Position numbers and translations under genes: made by a program. This document shows positions 8,044 to 14,942 of a DNA stretch of 18,111 bases, piece by piece (position 1 is the stretch's first letter; every line of letters starts with the position of its first letter). This DNA comes from JANQIO01 sp036351375 (GTDB taxonomy: Bacteria > Pseudomonadota > Gammaproteobacteria > Pseudomonadales > Halieaceae): NCBI GenBank assembly GCA_036351375.1, contig JAZBOY010000073.1, positions 1 through 18,111 of the forward strand. Direction: 5' to 3'. The notes beneath the pieces were generated by a model. It did not search any database. It saw nothing but the letters and a program-made list of their open reading frames with translations, and had not been told where the DNA came from.

Positions 8044-8355
8044 GTGATTTTCCTGTTCGAAGTGCACATCCAGCCGGGCTACACCGCCGAGCAGTATGCC
8101 GAGGCCTGGGTGCGAGCCAGCAAGTTGTTGCAGGCGGCGCCCGGTGCCCGGGGTACGCGGCTGCACCGCAAGATTGGCGATCCATCGGTGCTGCTTGCCA
8201 TTGCCAGCTGGGACAGCAAGACCCGTCGCGATGCCATGGAATCAGAGACGCCCGCGGCGGCGCGACGCATCATCGAGGAGCAGGCGGAGTTTGTGCGGGT
8301 CGAGGTGATCGGTGAGTTTGAGGACCCGGAGTGGGAGGTGCTGCCGGGCACCTAG
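8044..8355 (+). CDS. Antibiotic biosynthesis monooxygenase (ABM)-like small protein
   Basis: This 103-residue protein begins MIFLFEVHIQPGYTAEQYAEAW and continues with GARGTRLHRKIGDPSVLLAIASWDSK. It has the beta-alpha-beta layout and length of dimeric alpha/beta-barrel (ABM/EthD-like) proteins. The 'LLAIASWDS' strand and an acidic C-terminus (GEFEDPEWEVLPG) fit that fold. Family members include monooxygenases, heme-degrading enzymes and uncharacterised proteins. No residue seen here fixes the reaction. The start is GTG, with AAGAGA about 6 bases upstream. It lies 81 bases before frmA on the same strand, so it may belong with the formaldehyde genes, although a hairpin sits between them. Confidence 0.7.
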   Translation: MIFLFEVHIQPGYTAEQYAEAWVRASKLLQAAPGARGTRLHRKIGDPSVLLAIASWDSKTRRDAMESETPAAARRIIEEQAEFVRVEVIGEFEDPEWEVLPGT

Positions 8356-8357
8356 GC

Positions 8358-8375
8358 GTGGCGAATCACCGCCAC
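8358..8375. other. Small hairpin between the ABM-like gene and frmA
   Basis: GTGGCG (8358-8363) and CGCCAC (8370-8375) form a perfect 6-base stem with a 6-base loop, starting 2 bases after the ABM-like stop codon. No U-run follows. It may be a weak terminator or processing site separating the gene from frmA, and no clear frmA promoter was found in the remaining 60 bases. Confidence 0.3.
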
Positions 8376-8436
8376 TCGTCTATGTTATCTTTACGCGCTT
8401 TGCCGCACCTCGAACAACAAGAACAGGGAGAACACC

Positions 8437-9543
8437 ATGAAAACACGTGCCGCAGTAGCCTTCGGCGCCGGCCAGCCGTTGGAGATCGCCGAGGTAGACC
8501 TGGAAGGCCCCAAAGCGGGCGAAGTGTTAGTGGAGGTAATGGCCACCGGTATTTGCCATACCGATGCGTTCACCCTGTCCGGTGAAGACCCGGAAGGCGC
8601 GTTCCCGGCGATTCTCGGCCATGAAGGTGCAGGCGTGGTGCGCGAAGTCGGCCCCGGTGTCACCTCGGTCAAGCCTGGCGATCATGTCATTCCGCTCTAC
8701 ACACCCGAGTGCCGCGAGTGCAATTTCTGCCTGCACCCCAAGACCAATTTGTGCCAGGCCATTCGCGAAACCCAGGGCCAGGGCGTGATGCCCGACGGCT
8801 CCAGCCGCTTCTCGCTGGACGGTAAGCCGCTGCTTCACTACATGGGCTGTTCCACCTTCTCCAATTTCACGGTACTGCCGGAAATCGCGGTGGCCAAGGT
8901 GCGCGAAGACGCGCCCTTCGACAAGATCTGCTACATCGGCTGCGGCGTCACCACCGGCGTCGGCGCGGTGGTTTACAAGGCCAAGGTAACGCCGGGCAGC
9001 AACGTGGTGGTGTTCGGCCTGGGTGGTATCGGCCTCAACGTCATCCAGGGCGCACGCATGGTCGGCGCCGGCAAGATCATTGGTGTCGACCTGAACCCGG
9101 CCAAGGTGGAACTCGCTACCAAATTCGGCATGACCGACTTCATCAACCCCAAGGAAGTCGACGACGTGGTCGGGGCCATTCTCGACCTGACCGACGGTGG
9201 CGCCGACTACAGCTTTGAATGCATCGGCAATGTGAACGTGATGCGCCAGGCGCTGGAGTGCTGCCACAAGGGTTGGGGCGAGAGCTACATTATCGGTGTG
9301 GCCGGCGCCGGCCAGGAAATCGCCACCCGCCCCTTCCAGCTGGTAACCGGCCGCAGCTGGCACGGCATCGCCTTTGGCGGCGCTCGCGGCCGCAGTGACG
9401 TGCCGACCATCGTCGACTGGTACATGGAAGGCAAGATCAACATCGACGACCTCATCACCCACACCATGCCGCTGGACGAAATCAACAACGCCTTTGACCT
9501 GATGCATGCGGGAGAAAGCATTCGCAGCGTGGTGGTCTACTAG
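8437..9543 (+). CDS. frmA: S-(hydroxymethyl)glutathione dehydrogenase / class III alcohol dehydrogenase
   Basis: The enzyme oxidises S-hydroxymethylglutathione, the spontaneous formaldehyde-glutathione adduct, to S-formylglutathione with NAD+ in the cytoplasm. The 368 residues match the usual length of about 370. Catalytic zinc ligands are visible at C40 (GICHTDAF), H62-E63 (GHEGAG) and the Cys in CYIGCGVTTG. The structural zinc lobe has C92, C95, C98 and C106 (CRECNFCLHPKTNLC). GLGGIGLNVIQGARM is the NAD-binding Rossmann turn. The protein ends SIRSVVVY, typical of class III enzymes. The ATG follows CAGGGAGA at good spacing. frmB follows 44 bases later. No frmR-type regulator gene is present in the window. 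Confidence 0.97.
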   Translation: MKTRAAVAFGAGQPLEIAEVDLEGPKAGEVLVEVMATGICHTDAFTLSGEDPEGAFPAILGHEGAGVVREVGPGVTSVKPGDHVIPLYTPECRECNFCLHPKTNLCQAIRETQGQGVMPDGSSRFSLDGKPLLHYMGCSTFSNFTVLPEIAVAKVREDAPFDKICYIGCGVTTGVGAVVYKAKVTPGSNVVVFGLGGIGLNVIQGARMVGAGKIIGVDLNPAKVELATKFGMTDFINPKEVDDVVGAILDLTDGGADYSFECIGNVNVMRQALECCHKGWGESYIIGVAGAGQEIATRPFQLVTGRSWHGIAFGGARGRSDVPTIVDWYMEGKINIDDLITHTMPLDEINNAFDLMHAGESIRSVVVY

Positions 9544-9591
9544 ATGGAGAAAATATCCGATGTGAAGTGTTGTTGGGGGAGCCTCGTGTGA
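9544..9591 (+). pseudogene. 15-codon remnant or leader ORF duplicating the FrmB N-terminus
   Basis: Just after the frmA stop, an ATG frame encodes MEKISDVKCCWGSLV and ends in TGA at 9589-9591. Its first 12 residues match LEKVADVKCCWG near the start of FrmB at 9 of 12 positions, and the differences are conservative. The TGA overlaps the frmB GTG start (9588-9590) as GTGA, an arrangement that permits translational coupling. The simplest reading is that this was the original frmB start, put out of frame by a 50-base duplication. A short regulatory leader peptide is the alternative. Confidence 0.6.
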
Positions 9592-9628
9592 GCCTTGAAA
9601 AAGTAGCCGATGTGAAGTGTTGTTGGGG
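9557..9628 (+). repeat. 22-base direct repeat, 50-base period, at the frmB start
   Basis: The bases at 9557-9578 recur exactly at 9607-9628 (CCGATGTGAAG... ending in GGGG). The 13 bases upstream of each copy are also related, and with CC included 10 of the 15 bases from 9544 and 9594 match. Copy one supplies the GGGGGAG ribosome site of frmB. Copy two encodes its residues about 8-14. The period is not a multiple of three, so the reading frame shifts between copies. Confidence 0.85.
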
Positions 9629-10445
9629 ATTTCAGCAGCGCTTCAGCCATCGCTCCGAGGTACTCGACTGCGACATGCACTTCTCGGTGTTCGTGCCGCC
9701 CCAGGTGGAGGACCGCAGGGTACCGGTGCTGTACTGGCTGTCCGGCCTGACCTGCACCGACGAGAACTTCGTGATCAAGGCCGGCGCCCAGCGCTACGCC
9801 TCGGAGCACGGCATCGCGATCGTCGCTCCCGATACCAGCCCGCGTGGCGACCAGGTACCGGATGACCCGGAAGAGGCCTACGACTTCGGCAAGGGCGCGG
9901 GCTTCTACCTGAACGCCACCCAGTCTCCCTGGTCTGCCCACTACCACATGTACGACTACGTGGTGACAGAGCTGCCGGCGCTGGTGCGCGATGGCTTCAA
10001 TTTCGAACACGACAGCGTGTCGATTTTCGGCCACTCGATGGGCGGCCACGGGGCGCTGACTATCGCGTTAAAGAACCCCGGTGTGTACCGCTCGGTCTCG
10101 GCCTTCTCGCCGATCGTGTCGCCGAGCACGGTGCCCTGGGGGGAAAAGGCTTTCTCCCACTACCTGGGAGAGGACCGCAGCACCTGGGCGGCCCATGACA
10201 CCTGTGCGCTGATCCGCGCCGGCGCAGAGCACCTGCCGACGCTGGTAGACCAGGGCACCGACGATGACTTCCTCGAGGAACAGCTGCAGACCAAAATGTT
10301 GGAGCAGGCCTGCGAAGCGGCGGACTTCCCCGCCACCATTCGTTACCAGCCCGGCTACGATCACAGCTACTTCTTCATCGCCAGCTTTATCGGCTCGCAC
10401 ATCGCCTTCCACAGCCAGGCGCTGGGTAACTTCAACCGCATGTGA
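9588..10445 (+). CDS. frmB: S-formylglutathione hydrolase
   Basis: It hydrolyses S-formylglutathione to formate and glutathione, completing formaldehyde detoxification begun by FrmA. With start GTG 9588 it has 285 residues, close to the family's usual 275-285. The esterase nucleophile is Ser150 in GHSMGG. The likely acid lies in DQGTDDDFL, and the His is in GYDHSYFF. FVPP, YWLSGLTCTDENF and AGFYLNATQ are family-typical blocks. GTG 9588 was preferred over GTG 9567 because GGGGGAG sits 6 bases before it and because the protein then begins where homologues begin (xSLEKVADVK). Residues about 1-14 come from the duplicated segment. The N-terminal Cys-Cys-Trp replaces the more usual Phe-Gly-Gly-type start. 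Confidence 0.95.
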   Translation: MSLEKVADVKCCWGFQQRFSHRSEVLDCDMHFSVFVPPQVEDRRVPVLYWLSGLTCTDENFVIKAGAQRYASEHGIAIVAPDTSPRGDQVPDDPEEAYDFGKGAGFYLNATQSPWSAHYHMYDYVVTELPALVRDGFNFEHDSVSIFGHSMGGHGALTIALKNPGVYRSVSAFSPIVSPSTVPWGEKAFSHYLGEDRSTWAAHDTCALIRAGAEHLPTLVDQGTDDDFLEEQLQTKMLEQACEAADFPATIRYQPGYDHSYFFIASFIGSHIAFHSQALGNFNRM

Positions 10446-10564
10446 GCGCCGGCCCGGCGGGCCCCTGGGTGGTCACCCGCACCAAGCGGGGCCGAAATGC
10501 CGATTTACAGCGCAAGTTACTGTCTCCACTAGAAAAATTCGGCACCTGAAGCAGCTTTCCCGAG

Positions 10565-10580
10565 TGTGGCATAGGTCACA
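10565..10580. promoter_or_regulatory. CRP/Vfr-like palindrome upstream of the SUKH-like gene
   Basis: TGTGG-CATAGG-TCACA matches the CRP/Vfr consensus TGTGA-N6-TCACA at 9 of 10 defined positions. It lies in the longest gene-free stretch (10446-10655), about 75 bases before the SUKH-like ATG. A CATAAT hexamer at 10621-10626 could be a -10, but no good -35 accompanies it. The rest of the stretch holds only a small GC-rich inverted repeat just after frmB, and no gene was seen. Confidence 0.35.
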
Positions 10581-10655
10581 GCTTGGGACTTTGTCGCACC
10601 ATTTTCAGGCTCGCGAAGGGCATAATAGAGCACCCTTGATTGGAGCGAACGCCAC

Positions 10656-11279
10656 ATGGACCTTAAGAAACTGGAAGATTTTCTGGCTCGCGAGAACCAG
10701 CGCTTTACCTGCTACGCCGCGGCCACCACCGACGTGGACCACGAGAAGTTCAGCGCGCAGATCGAACACCAGGTCGGGCTGTCCCTGACCGGTGACGACC
10801 AGGCGGTACTCGAGGAACAGGGTGGGCACATGGCCCAGCTGGTGGCGTTTTATACCGAATTCCCAAGCCTGCGCCTGTACTGCGACACCAACTCCAGCTC
10901 TTCGGCCTACTACCTGGCTCGCCCCCGCAAGTGGGACCAGCTCAAGCAGGAGTTCATGGGTTGGGTTCGCATGCTTCATGACGAGGGTAGCCACGGTGCG
11001 CTGCCTGACTGGCTGGCTTCCACCCTGGTGTTCGGCGAGATTCCCGAAACCAGCAACTACCTGTTGACGCCCACCGAGGGTGACGAGGCCGGCAAGGTAT
11101 TCATGTTCGAGCACTCTGGCTTTAACTTCACTGAGCAGGCCCCCGATTTCGCGAGCTTCCTTGAGAAGGTCACCACGCCCAACAAGGGGTTGTTCGAGGA
11201 AATCCGCCGCTATACCCAGTACTCCGACGGAGAGACCGCCACCAAGTGGCTGGTTGAGGACTACGCCTACGGCGCCTGA
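10656..11279 (+). CDS. SUKH (SMI1/KNR4)-like protein of unknown role
   Basis: This 207-residue acidic cytoplasmic protein has no signal peptide. The segment FGEIPETSNYLLTPTEGDEAGKVFMFEHSG, with the following APDFASFLEKV, resembles the end of the SMI1/KNR4 (SUKH) domain. That domain typically has a hydrophobic 'Y-x-L' strand, a 'GKVxxFEHDG' strand and a final 'SFxxFL' helix. SUKH proteins are often immunity proteins against secreted nuclease or deaminase toxins, but many are orphan housekeeping proteins, and no toxin gene is adjacent. The ATG follows TGGAG at a rather long 10-base spacing. The family assignment rests on these short matches only. Confidence 0.6.
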   Translation: MDLKKLEDFLARENQRFTCYAAATTDVDHEKFSAQIEHQVGLSLTGDDQAVLEEQGGHMAQLVAFYTEFPSLRLYCDTNSSSSAYYLARPRKWDQLKQEFMGWVRMLHDEGSHGALPDWLASTLVFGEIPETSNYLLTPTEGDEAGKVFMFEHSGFNFTEQAPDFASFLEKVTTPNKGLFEEIRRYTQYSDGETATKWLVEDYAYGA

Positions 11280-11313
11280 GGCGCCGGCGTCTCTCGACGC
11301 CCAGCCCGGCGCC
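11280..11313. terminator. GC-rich hairpin between convergent genes
   Basis: GGCGCCGG (11280-11287) pairs with CCGGCGCC (11306-11313). An inner stem CGTC/GACG (11288-11291/11296-11299) has a TCTC loop, with a 6-base bulge on the 3' side. It begins right after the SUKH-like stop and reaches the stop codon of the opposing hydrolase gene, so it could end both transcripts. No U-run is present on either side, so its strength as an intrinsic terminator is doubtful. Confidence 0.4.
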
Positions 11314-12086
11314 TAGCCAATCTTCGGATAGAACAGGCGCCGCCAGCTACTGCTGCGGAACGGACGCCAGTCGTCATCAGGCTGGGCCAGGCGTTCCGCC
11401 AGCAGGAACCACACCATCGGATTGATCGTCAGCCCACAGTGGCTGCCCCACACCTGAATGTTCTGCGCCCGGGGATGGCGCCCTTCCTGTATGCAGGTCT
11501 GCCAGTTGGTCACCCCGTCGCCCTTGGAATAGACCGCGGTGGTCGGCACCGGCGGCGGTTCGGTGAGGGTGTGCTGGGCAATGGTGATGTCTTCATCCGG
11601 GTTCAGCGCCGAGAACAGGCGCCGCGGGTAGCTGCCGGAATCCCGGCCCTCGCCAAAGGGGCTGCCCAGGGAAATCACCTGGCGAATCTTGTCCGGTAGT
11701 TCCTTGGCCAGTTCCCGGGCGTATATGCCACCGAGGCTGTGGCCGATCAGTGTGACCTTGCCGCCGCTGTCATCGGCCAGCTTGTCGATATAGTCCAGCG
11801 CCCGCTCCAGCAGGTCGCCCCGCGGCCCCAGGTTGCGCCCCTGGGCCCAGCCGACGCTGTGGTAGCCCAGCCGGTTCAGGTACTTGCGCAGGGGTGCGTT
11901 GTAGCCGTCGTCGCCCAGGAAGCCCGGCAGCAGTACCACGCCATGACCGTCACCGCGTGGCATGCGGTCCAGGAAACGTCGGGTGTACACCAGGCTGGTG
12001 AATTCTGCGAAGGCGCGGTGGGCCTCGGTGATCGCCAGCCCGATAGGCGGCGGCGGAATCATATGTGTGTTTGCGTGCGCGTCCAT
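11313..12086 (-). CDS. Alpha/beta hydrolase, lipase/esterase-like
   Basis: This 257-residue protein has the full alpha/beta-hydrolase triad: nucleophile Ser117 in GHSLGG, an Asp near 190 (YSKGDGVTNW) and His216 (GSHCGLTINP). VVLLPGFLGDD provides the oxyanion-hole strand (LPGF). VISLGSPFGEG resembles the strand after the nucleophile in lipase-like and PGAP1-like esterases. There is no signal peptide, so it is probably cytoplasmic. ATG 12086 has GGGAGC about 5 bases upstream. It lies 63 bases downstream of the WS/DGAT gene on the same strand, which suggests a role in turnover of stored or membrane lipid. That role is inferred from position. Confidence 0.85.
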   Translation of the reverse strand: MDAHANTHMIPPPPIGLAITEAHRAFAEFTSLVYTRRFLDRMPRGDGHGVVLLPGFLGDDGYNAPLRKYLNRLGYHSVGWAQGRNLGPRGDLLERALDYIDKLADDSGGKVTLIGHSLGGIYARELAKELPDKIRQVISLGSPFGEGRDSGSYPRRLFSALNPDEDITIAQHTLTEPPPVPTTAVYSKGDGVTNWQTCIQEGRHPRAQNIQVWGSHCGLTINPMVWFLLAERLAQPDDDWRPFRSSSWRRLFYPKIG

Positions 12087-12149
12087 ACGTAGCTCCCAAG
12101 TCTTTTTCTGTTCTTATTATTCTGGTCTGTAAGGCCCGCGCTGTTTCCT

Positions 12150-13742
12150 CTAGGTGTCTTCTCGACGCCTTATCGATGTGCGGGCTGTGGATGTTCGCCG
12201 GGCGGCACTGGCGGCCCTGTTTTTTCCGGCGCTGGCTTTGGTTTTTGAGCCCGCGCCGGCTTTCGCTTTGGCACTGGCCCTCTTCCTGGACTGTCTGGCG
12301 GCCCGCGCGTTCTTCGCGGCACGGGCGATAATCTTGTCGGTGTCGCGCTTCAGTTCCTTGAAGCTGTCGAGCAGGCACTGCCGGTAGAAATCCGGGTCGG
12401 GCATGATCTGCCGGCAGCTGGTGGCGGAGATGGCAAAGTCGCCACAGTAGCTGGTAATGGCGTGGAACAACCCCATGCCGTCGAGAATCGGCCCGGTGCC
12501 GTAGTTGGCGACCAGCCGTGCCCCGGTGTTGTAGAGAGGAATCTGCGGCCCCGGCACGTTGGTGATCACGCAGTTGTAGATCGGTGACATGCGGTTCATC
12601 AGCCCCCAGCGGCTGGCAAGGCGTGCGGCCTGGGCCGTCAGGGTGCTGGGAATGAACTGGGTGTAGTCGGTCATCGACTTGGCACCCACCGCGTTGGAAA
12701 GCTCCTTGGCTTCTGCCGTGCCGGCATGTACCGCCTTGAGCCTGTCCACCGGGTCCTCGATGTCGCTGCGCACCTGCACCGTCATCGCCGAAACGATATT
12801 GCCGCCGGTGCCCTTCTCGCGGGTGTCGCGGGTATTGATAGGCGCCATGGCCGCCAGGCTTTCCGGCGGCAGTTCGTCCTTGGCCAGCAGGTACTTGCGC
12901 AGGGCGCCGCCGACGATGGTGATGGCAACATCATTGACAGTCGCACCCACCACAGCGTTTTTGATCCCCTTGATCTCATCCAGCGGGAAGTGCACGGCGT
13001 TGAACACCCGGTGCGGTGAGACCTTGCCGTTGAAGCGGGTGCGCGGAATCGGCCCCACCCGGTGCAACTCGCCCTTGCGCATCCGGTTGTAGGCCTGGGC
13101 AAAGCCAGGCACCGTGTTGCGCGCCACAGAGATAAAGCGGAACGGCTGCTTGACCGCATTCACCTGGGCACGAATCAGCAGCTCGGCGGTGGTGGGTTCG
13201 TTTTCAACCGGCACCGCGTAGGGCTCTGCATCCAGGTGCGCATCCGGCGACAGGTCGTGCAGCGCCGCGGTGATCTCGGTGCCGGAGGCGCCATCCACCG
13301 CCGCGTGGTGCATCTTGGTGAAAATGGCGAAGCTGCCCTTCGGCAGGTGCTCCATGTTGTCGAGCCCCTCGATCACATACAGCTCCCACAGGGGTCGCTT
13401 GCGGTCCAGCGGGCGGGCGTGAATGCGGGAAATCAGGATGCAGAGCTGGCGCCAGTCGCCGGGCTTGGGCAGGGCCAGGTGACGAATGTGGAATTCCGGG
13501 TCAAAGGTGCCGTCAGCCATCCAGTAGGGGTGGTCGAGGCCCAGGGGCACGTTGACCAGGCGCTGCGACATGGTCGGCAGGCGCTTGATGCGGCGCGTGG
13601 TGTTGTCGATGATCTGCTTGAAGCGGACCTTGCCGCCGGGCGCGGTAGACGGATCATAGATCGCCAGCCCGGAGATATGCATCGGGGCATTCGGCGTCTC
13701 CAGGTAGAGGAAGGAGGCATCCAGTCCAGTCAGTTGCCGCAT
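12150..13742 (-). CDS. Wax ester synthase/diacylglycerol acyltransferase (WS/DGAT) with a basic C-terminal tail
   Basis: The enzyme family transfers acyl groups from acyl-CoA to fatty alcohols or diacylglycerol, making wax esters or triacylglycerols at the inner face of the cell membrane. The 530-residue protein has the catalytic HHxxxDG motif (residues about 145-151, MHHAAVDG), the PLW element (RKRPLWELYVIEG, ~115-127) and the ND-type block NVPGPQIPLYNTGA (~396-409). It opens with LTGLDASFLYLET, typical of the family. The last ~64 residues (12153-12344) are rich in Ala, Lys, Arg and Ser (for example ASAKAKAGAGSKTKASAG) and are not part of the enzyme fold. ATG 13742 has AGGTTC 7 bases upstream. 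The gene follows hemH by 90 bases. Confidence 0.95.
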   Translation of the reverse strand: MRQLTGLDASFLYLETPNAPMHISGLAIYDPSTAPGGKVRFKQIIDNTTRRIKRLPTMSQRLVNVPLGLDHPYWMADGTFDPEFHIRHLALPKPGDWRQLCILISRIHARPLDRKRPLWELYVIEGLDNMEHLPKGSFAIFTKMHHAAVDGASGTEITAALHDLSPDAHLDAEPYAVPVENEPTTAELLIRAQVNAVKQPFRFISVARNTVPGFAQAYNRMRKGELHRVGPIPRTRFNGKVSPHRVFNAVHFPLDEIKGIKNAVVGATVNDVAITIVGGALRKYLLAKDELPPESLAAMAPINTRDTREKGTGGNIVSAMTVQVRSDIEDPVDRLKAVHAGTAEAKELSNAVGAKSMTDYTQFIPSTLTAQAARLASRWGLMNRMSPIYNCVITNVPGPQIPLYNTGARLVANYGTGPILDGMGLFHAITSYCGDFAISATSCRQIMPDPDFYRQCLLDSFKELKRDTDKIIARAAKNARAARQSRKRASAKAKAGAGSKTKASAGKNRAASAARRTSTARTSIRRREDT

Positions 13743-13797
13743 GGTTTTGAACCTGCAGTATGTCCCAAAAGCATAGCATTTATGCCCGACCCCGGAA

Positions 13798-13830
13798 ACG
13801 CGGGTCGCTTCAGGGGCTGGGAACCCGCGT
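13798..13830 (-). terminator. Hairpin after hemH, candidate terminator or attenuator
   Basis: ACGCGGGT and ACCCGCGT form a perfect 8-base GC-rich stem (13798-13805 with 13823-13830) around a 17-base loop. It starts 2 bases past the hemH stop. Only TTT follows on the minus strand, so it is at best a partial terminator between hemH and the acyltransferase gene. A TATGCT hexamer downstream could serve as a -10 for the latter. Confidence 0.4.
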
Positions 13831-13832
13831 GA

Positions 13833-14933
13833 TCAGCGGGCGATGGGGTGAATATTTGACCGCTCCTCGTTGTCGGCAGTGGCCGGTACTTCCTGGAGGG
13901 GCGGCTCGGAATGCAGCCAGCCGGCCATGTTGTCTTCTGCCAGCCCGGCCAGCATGGCAATGTGCGCCTCGTCTTCATTGAGGGCGGGAATGTACTCGAA
14001 GCGCTCGCCGCCGGACTCCAGGAACACCTCCTTGTATTGCAGGGCGATTTCCTCGAGGGTCTCGAGGCAGTCGGCGGAGAACCCGGGGCAGATCACCTGC
14101 ACCGATTTCACGCCGTCTTCCGCCAGCGCCTCCAGCGTTTCGTCCGTGTAGGGCTGCAACCATTCCTCGCGGCCGAAGCGGGACTGGAACACCATCTGGT
14201 ACTCGCCCTCCGCCAGGCCCAGGGACTCCGCCAGCAGGCGGGTGGTTTTGTGGCACTCACAGAAGTAGGGGTCGCCGTTGTCGAAGTAGCGCTTGGGGAT
14301 GCCGTGGAACGACATCAGCAGCTTGTCAGCGCGGCCGTGTTCGGCCCAGTGGCGACGCACCGAGGCCGCCAGCGCGTCGATATAACCCGGGTGGTCGTGG
14401 TAGTGGGAGATAAAGCGGAAATCCGGCAGCCAGCGGCGCTGCTGGAAATCTTCCGCCACGGCGTCAAAGGTCGAAGCCACCGTGGTGGCCGAGTACTGCG
14501 GGTACAGGGGCAGCACCACGATCTTGCGGGCGCCCTGGCGCTTCAGTGAGGCAATGCCGTCGGAGATGGAGGGGTTGCCGTAGCGGAAGCCGAAGTCGAC
14601 CACCACCTGCTCGCCCAGGCGCGCCTTGAGCTGGTCACGCACCAGGTCAGTCTGGCGCCGGGTATGCACGTACAGCGGTGAGCCCTCTTCCGACCAGACC
14701 TCGGCGTAGGCCTCCGCCGACTTCCTGGGGCGGATATTGAGGATGATGAGGTTGAGAATGGGCCACCACAGCAGGCGCGGCAGGTCCACCACCCGCCGGT
14801 CAGACAGGAACTGCTTGAGATAGGGCTTCAGCGCAGCCGCCGTTGGCGCCTCCGGGGTCCCCAGGTTGGTCACCAGCACGCCGATACGGGCGGGCTGCTG
14901 GTGATTGAATATCGGTGTATCTACCGGTTCCAT
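13833..14933 (-). CDS. hemH: Ferrochelatase
   Basis: Ferrochelatase inserts Fe(II) into protoporphyrin IX, the last step of heme b synthesis, as a membrane-associated cytoplasmic enzyme. The 366 residues contain the N-terminal VLVTNLGTPEAP signature, LPLYPQYSATT, the catalytic His210 in SFHGIPKRYF and Glu291 in CPGFSADCLETLEEI. PYFCECHKTT carries two Cys near the active site. The frame is slightly longer than many bacterial forms because of a C-terminal extension ending SNIHPIAR. It starts 9 bases after the epoxide-hydrolase-like gene with no strong ribosome site, which suggests translational coupling. Confidence 0.97.
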   Translation of the reverse strand: MEPVDTPIFNHQQPARIGVLVTNLGTPEAPTAAALKPYLKQFLSDRRVVDLPRLLWWPILNLIILNIRPRKSAEAYAEVWSEEGSPLYVHTRRQTDLVRDQLKARLGEQVVVDFGFRYGNPSISDGIASLKRQGARKIVVLPLYPQYSATTVASTFDAVAEDFQQRRWLPDFRFISHYHDHPGYIDALAASVRRHWAEHGRADKLLMSFHGIPKRYFDNGDPYFCECHKTTRLLAESLGLAEGEYQMVFQSRFGREEWLQPYTDETLEALAEDGVKSVQVICPGFSADCLETLEEIALQYKEVFLESGGERFEYIPALNEDEAHIAMLAGLAEDNMAGWLHSEPPLQEVPATADNEERSNIHPIAR

Positions 14934-14942
14934 GCACGCTGT

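Noticed and set aside
8527..9507. Minus-strand open frame of 326 codons
   Set aside because: It lies entirely antisense to frmA, which has complete zinc and NAD motifs. The antisense product is His/Ala/Gly/Val-rich with no recognisable domain.
10446..10500. GC-rich inverted repeats just after frmB (GGCCC/GGGCC and GGGTG/CACCC)
   Set aside because: They are short, with tiny loops and no U-run, and are common by chance at this base composition. They are not supported as a terminator.
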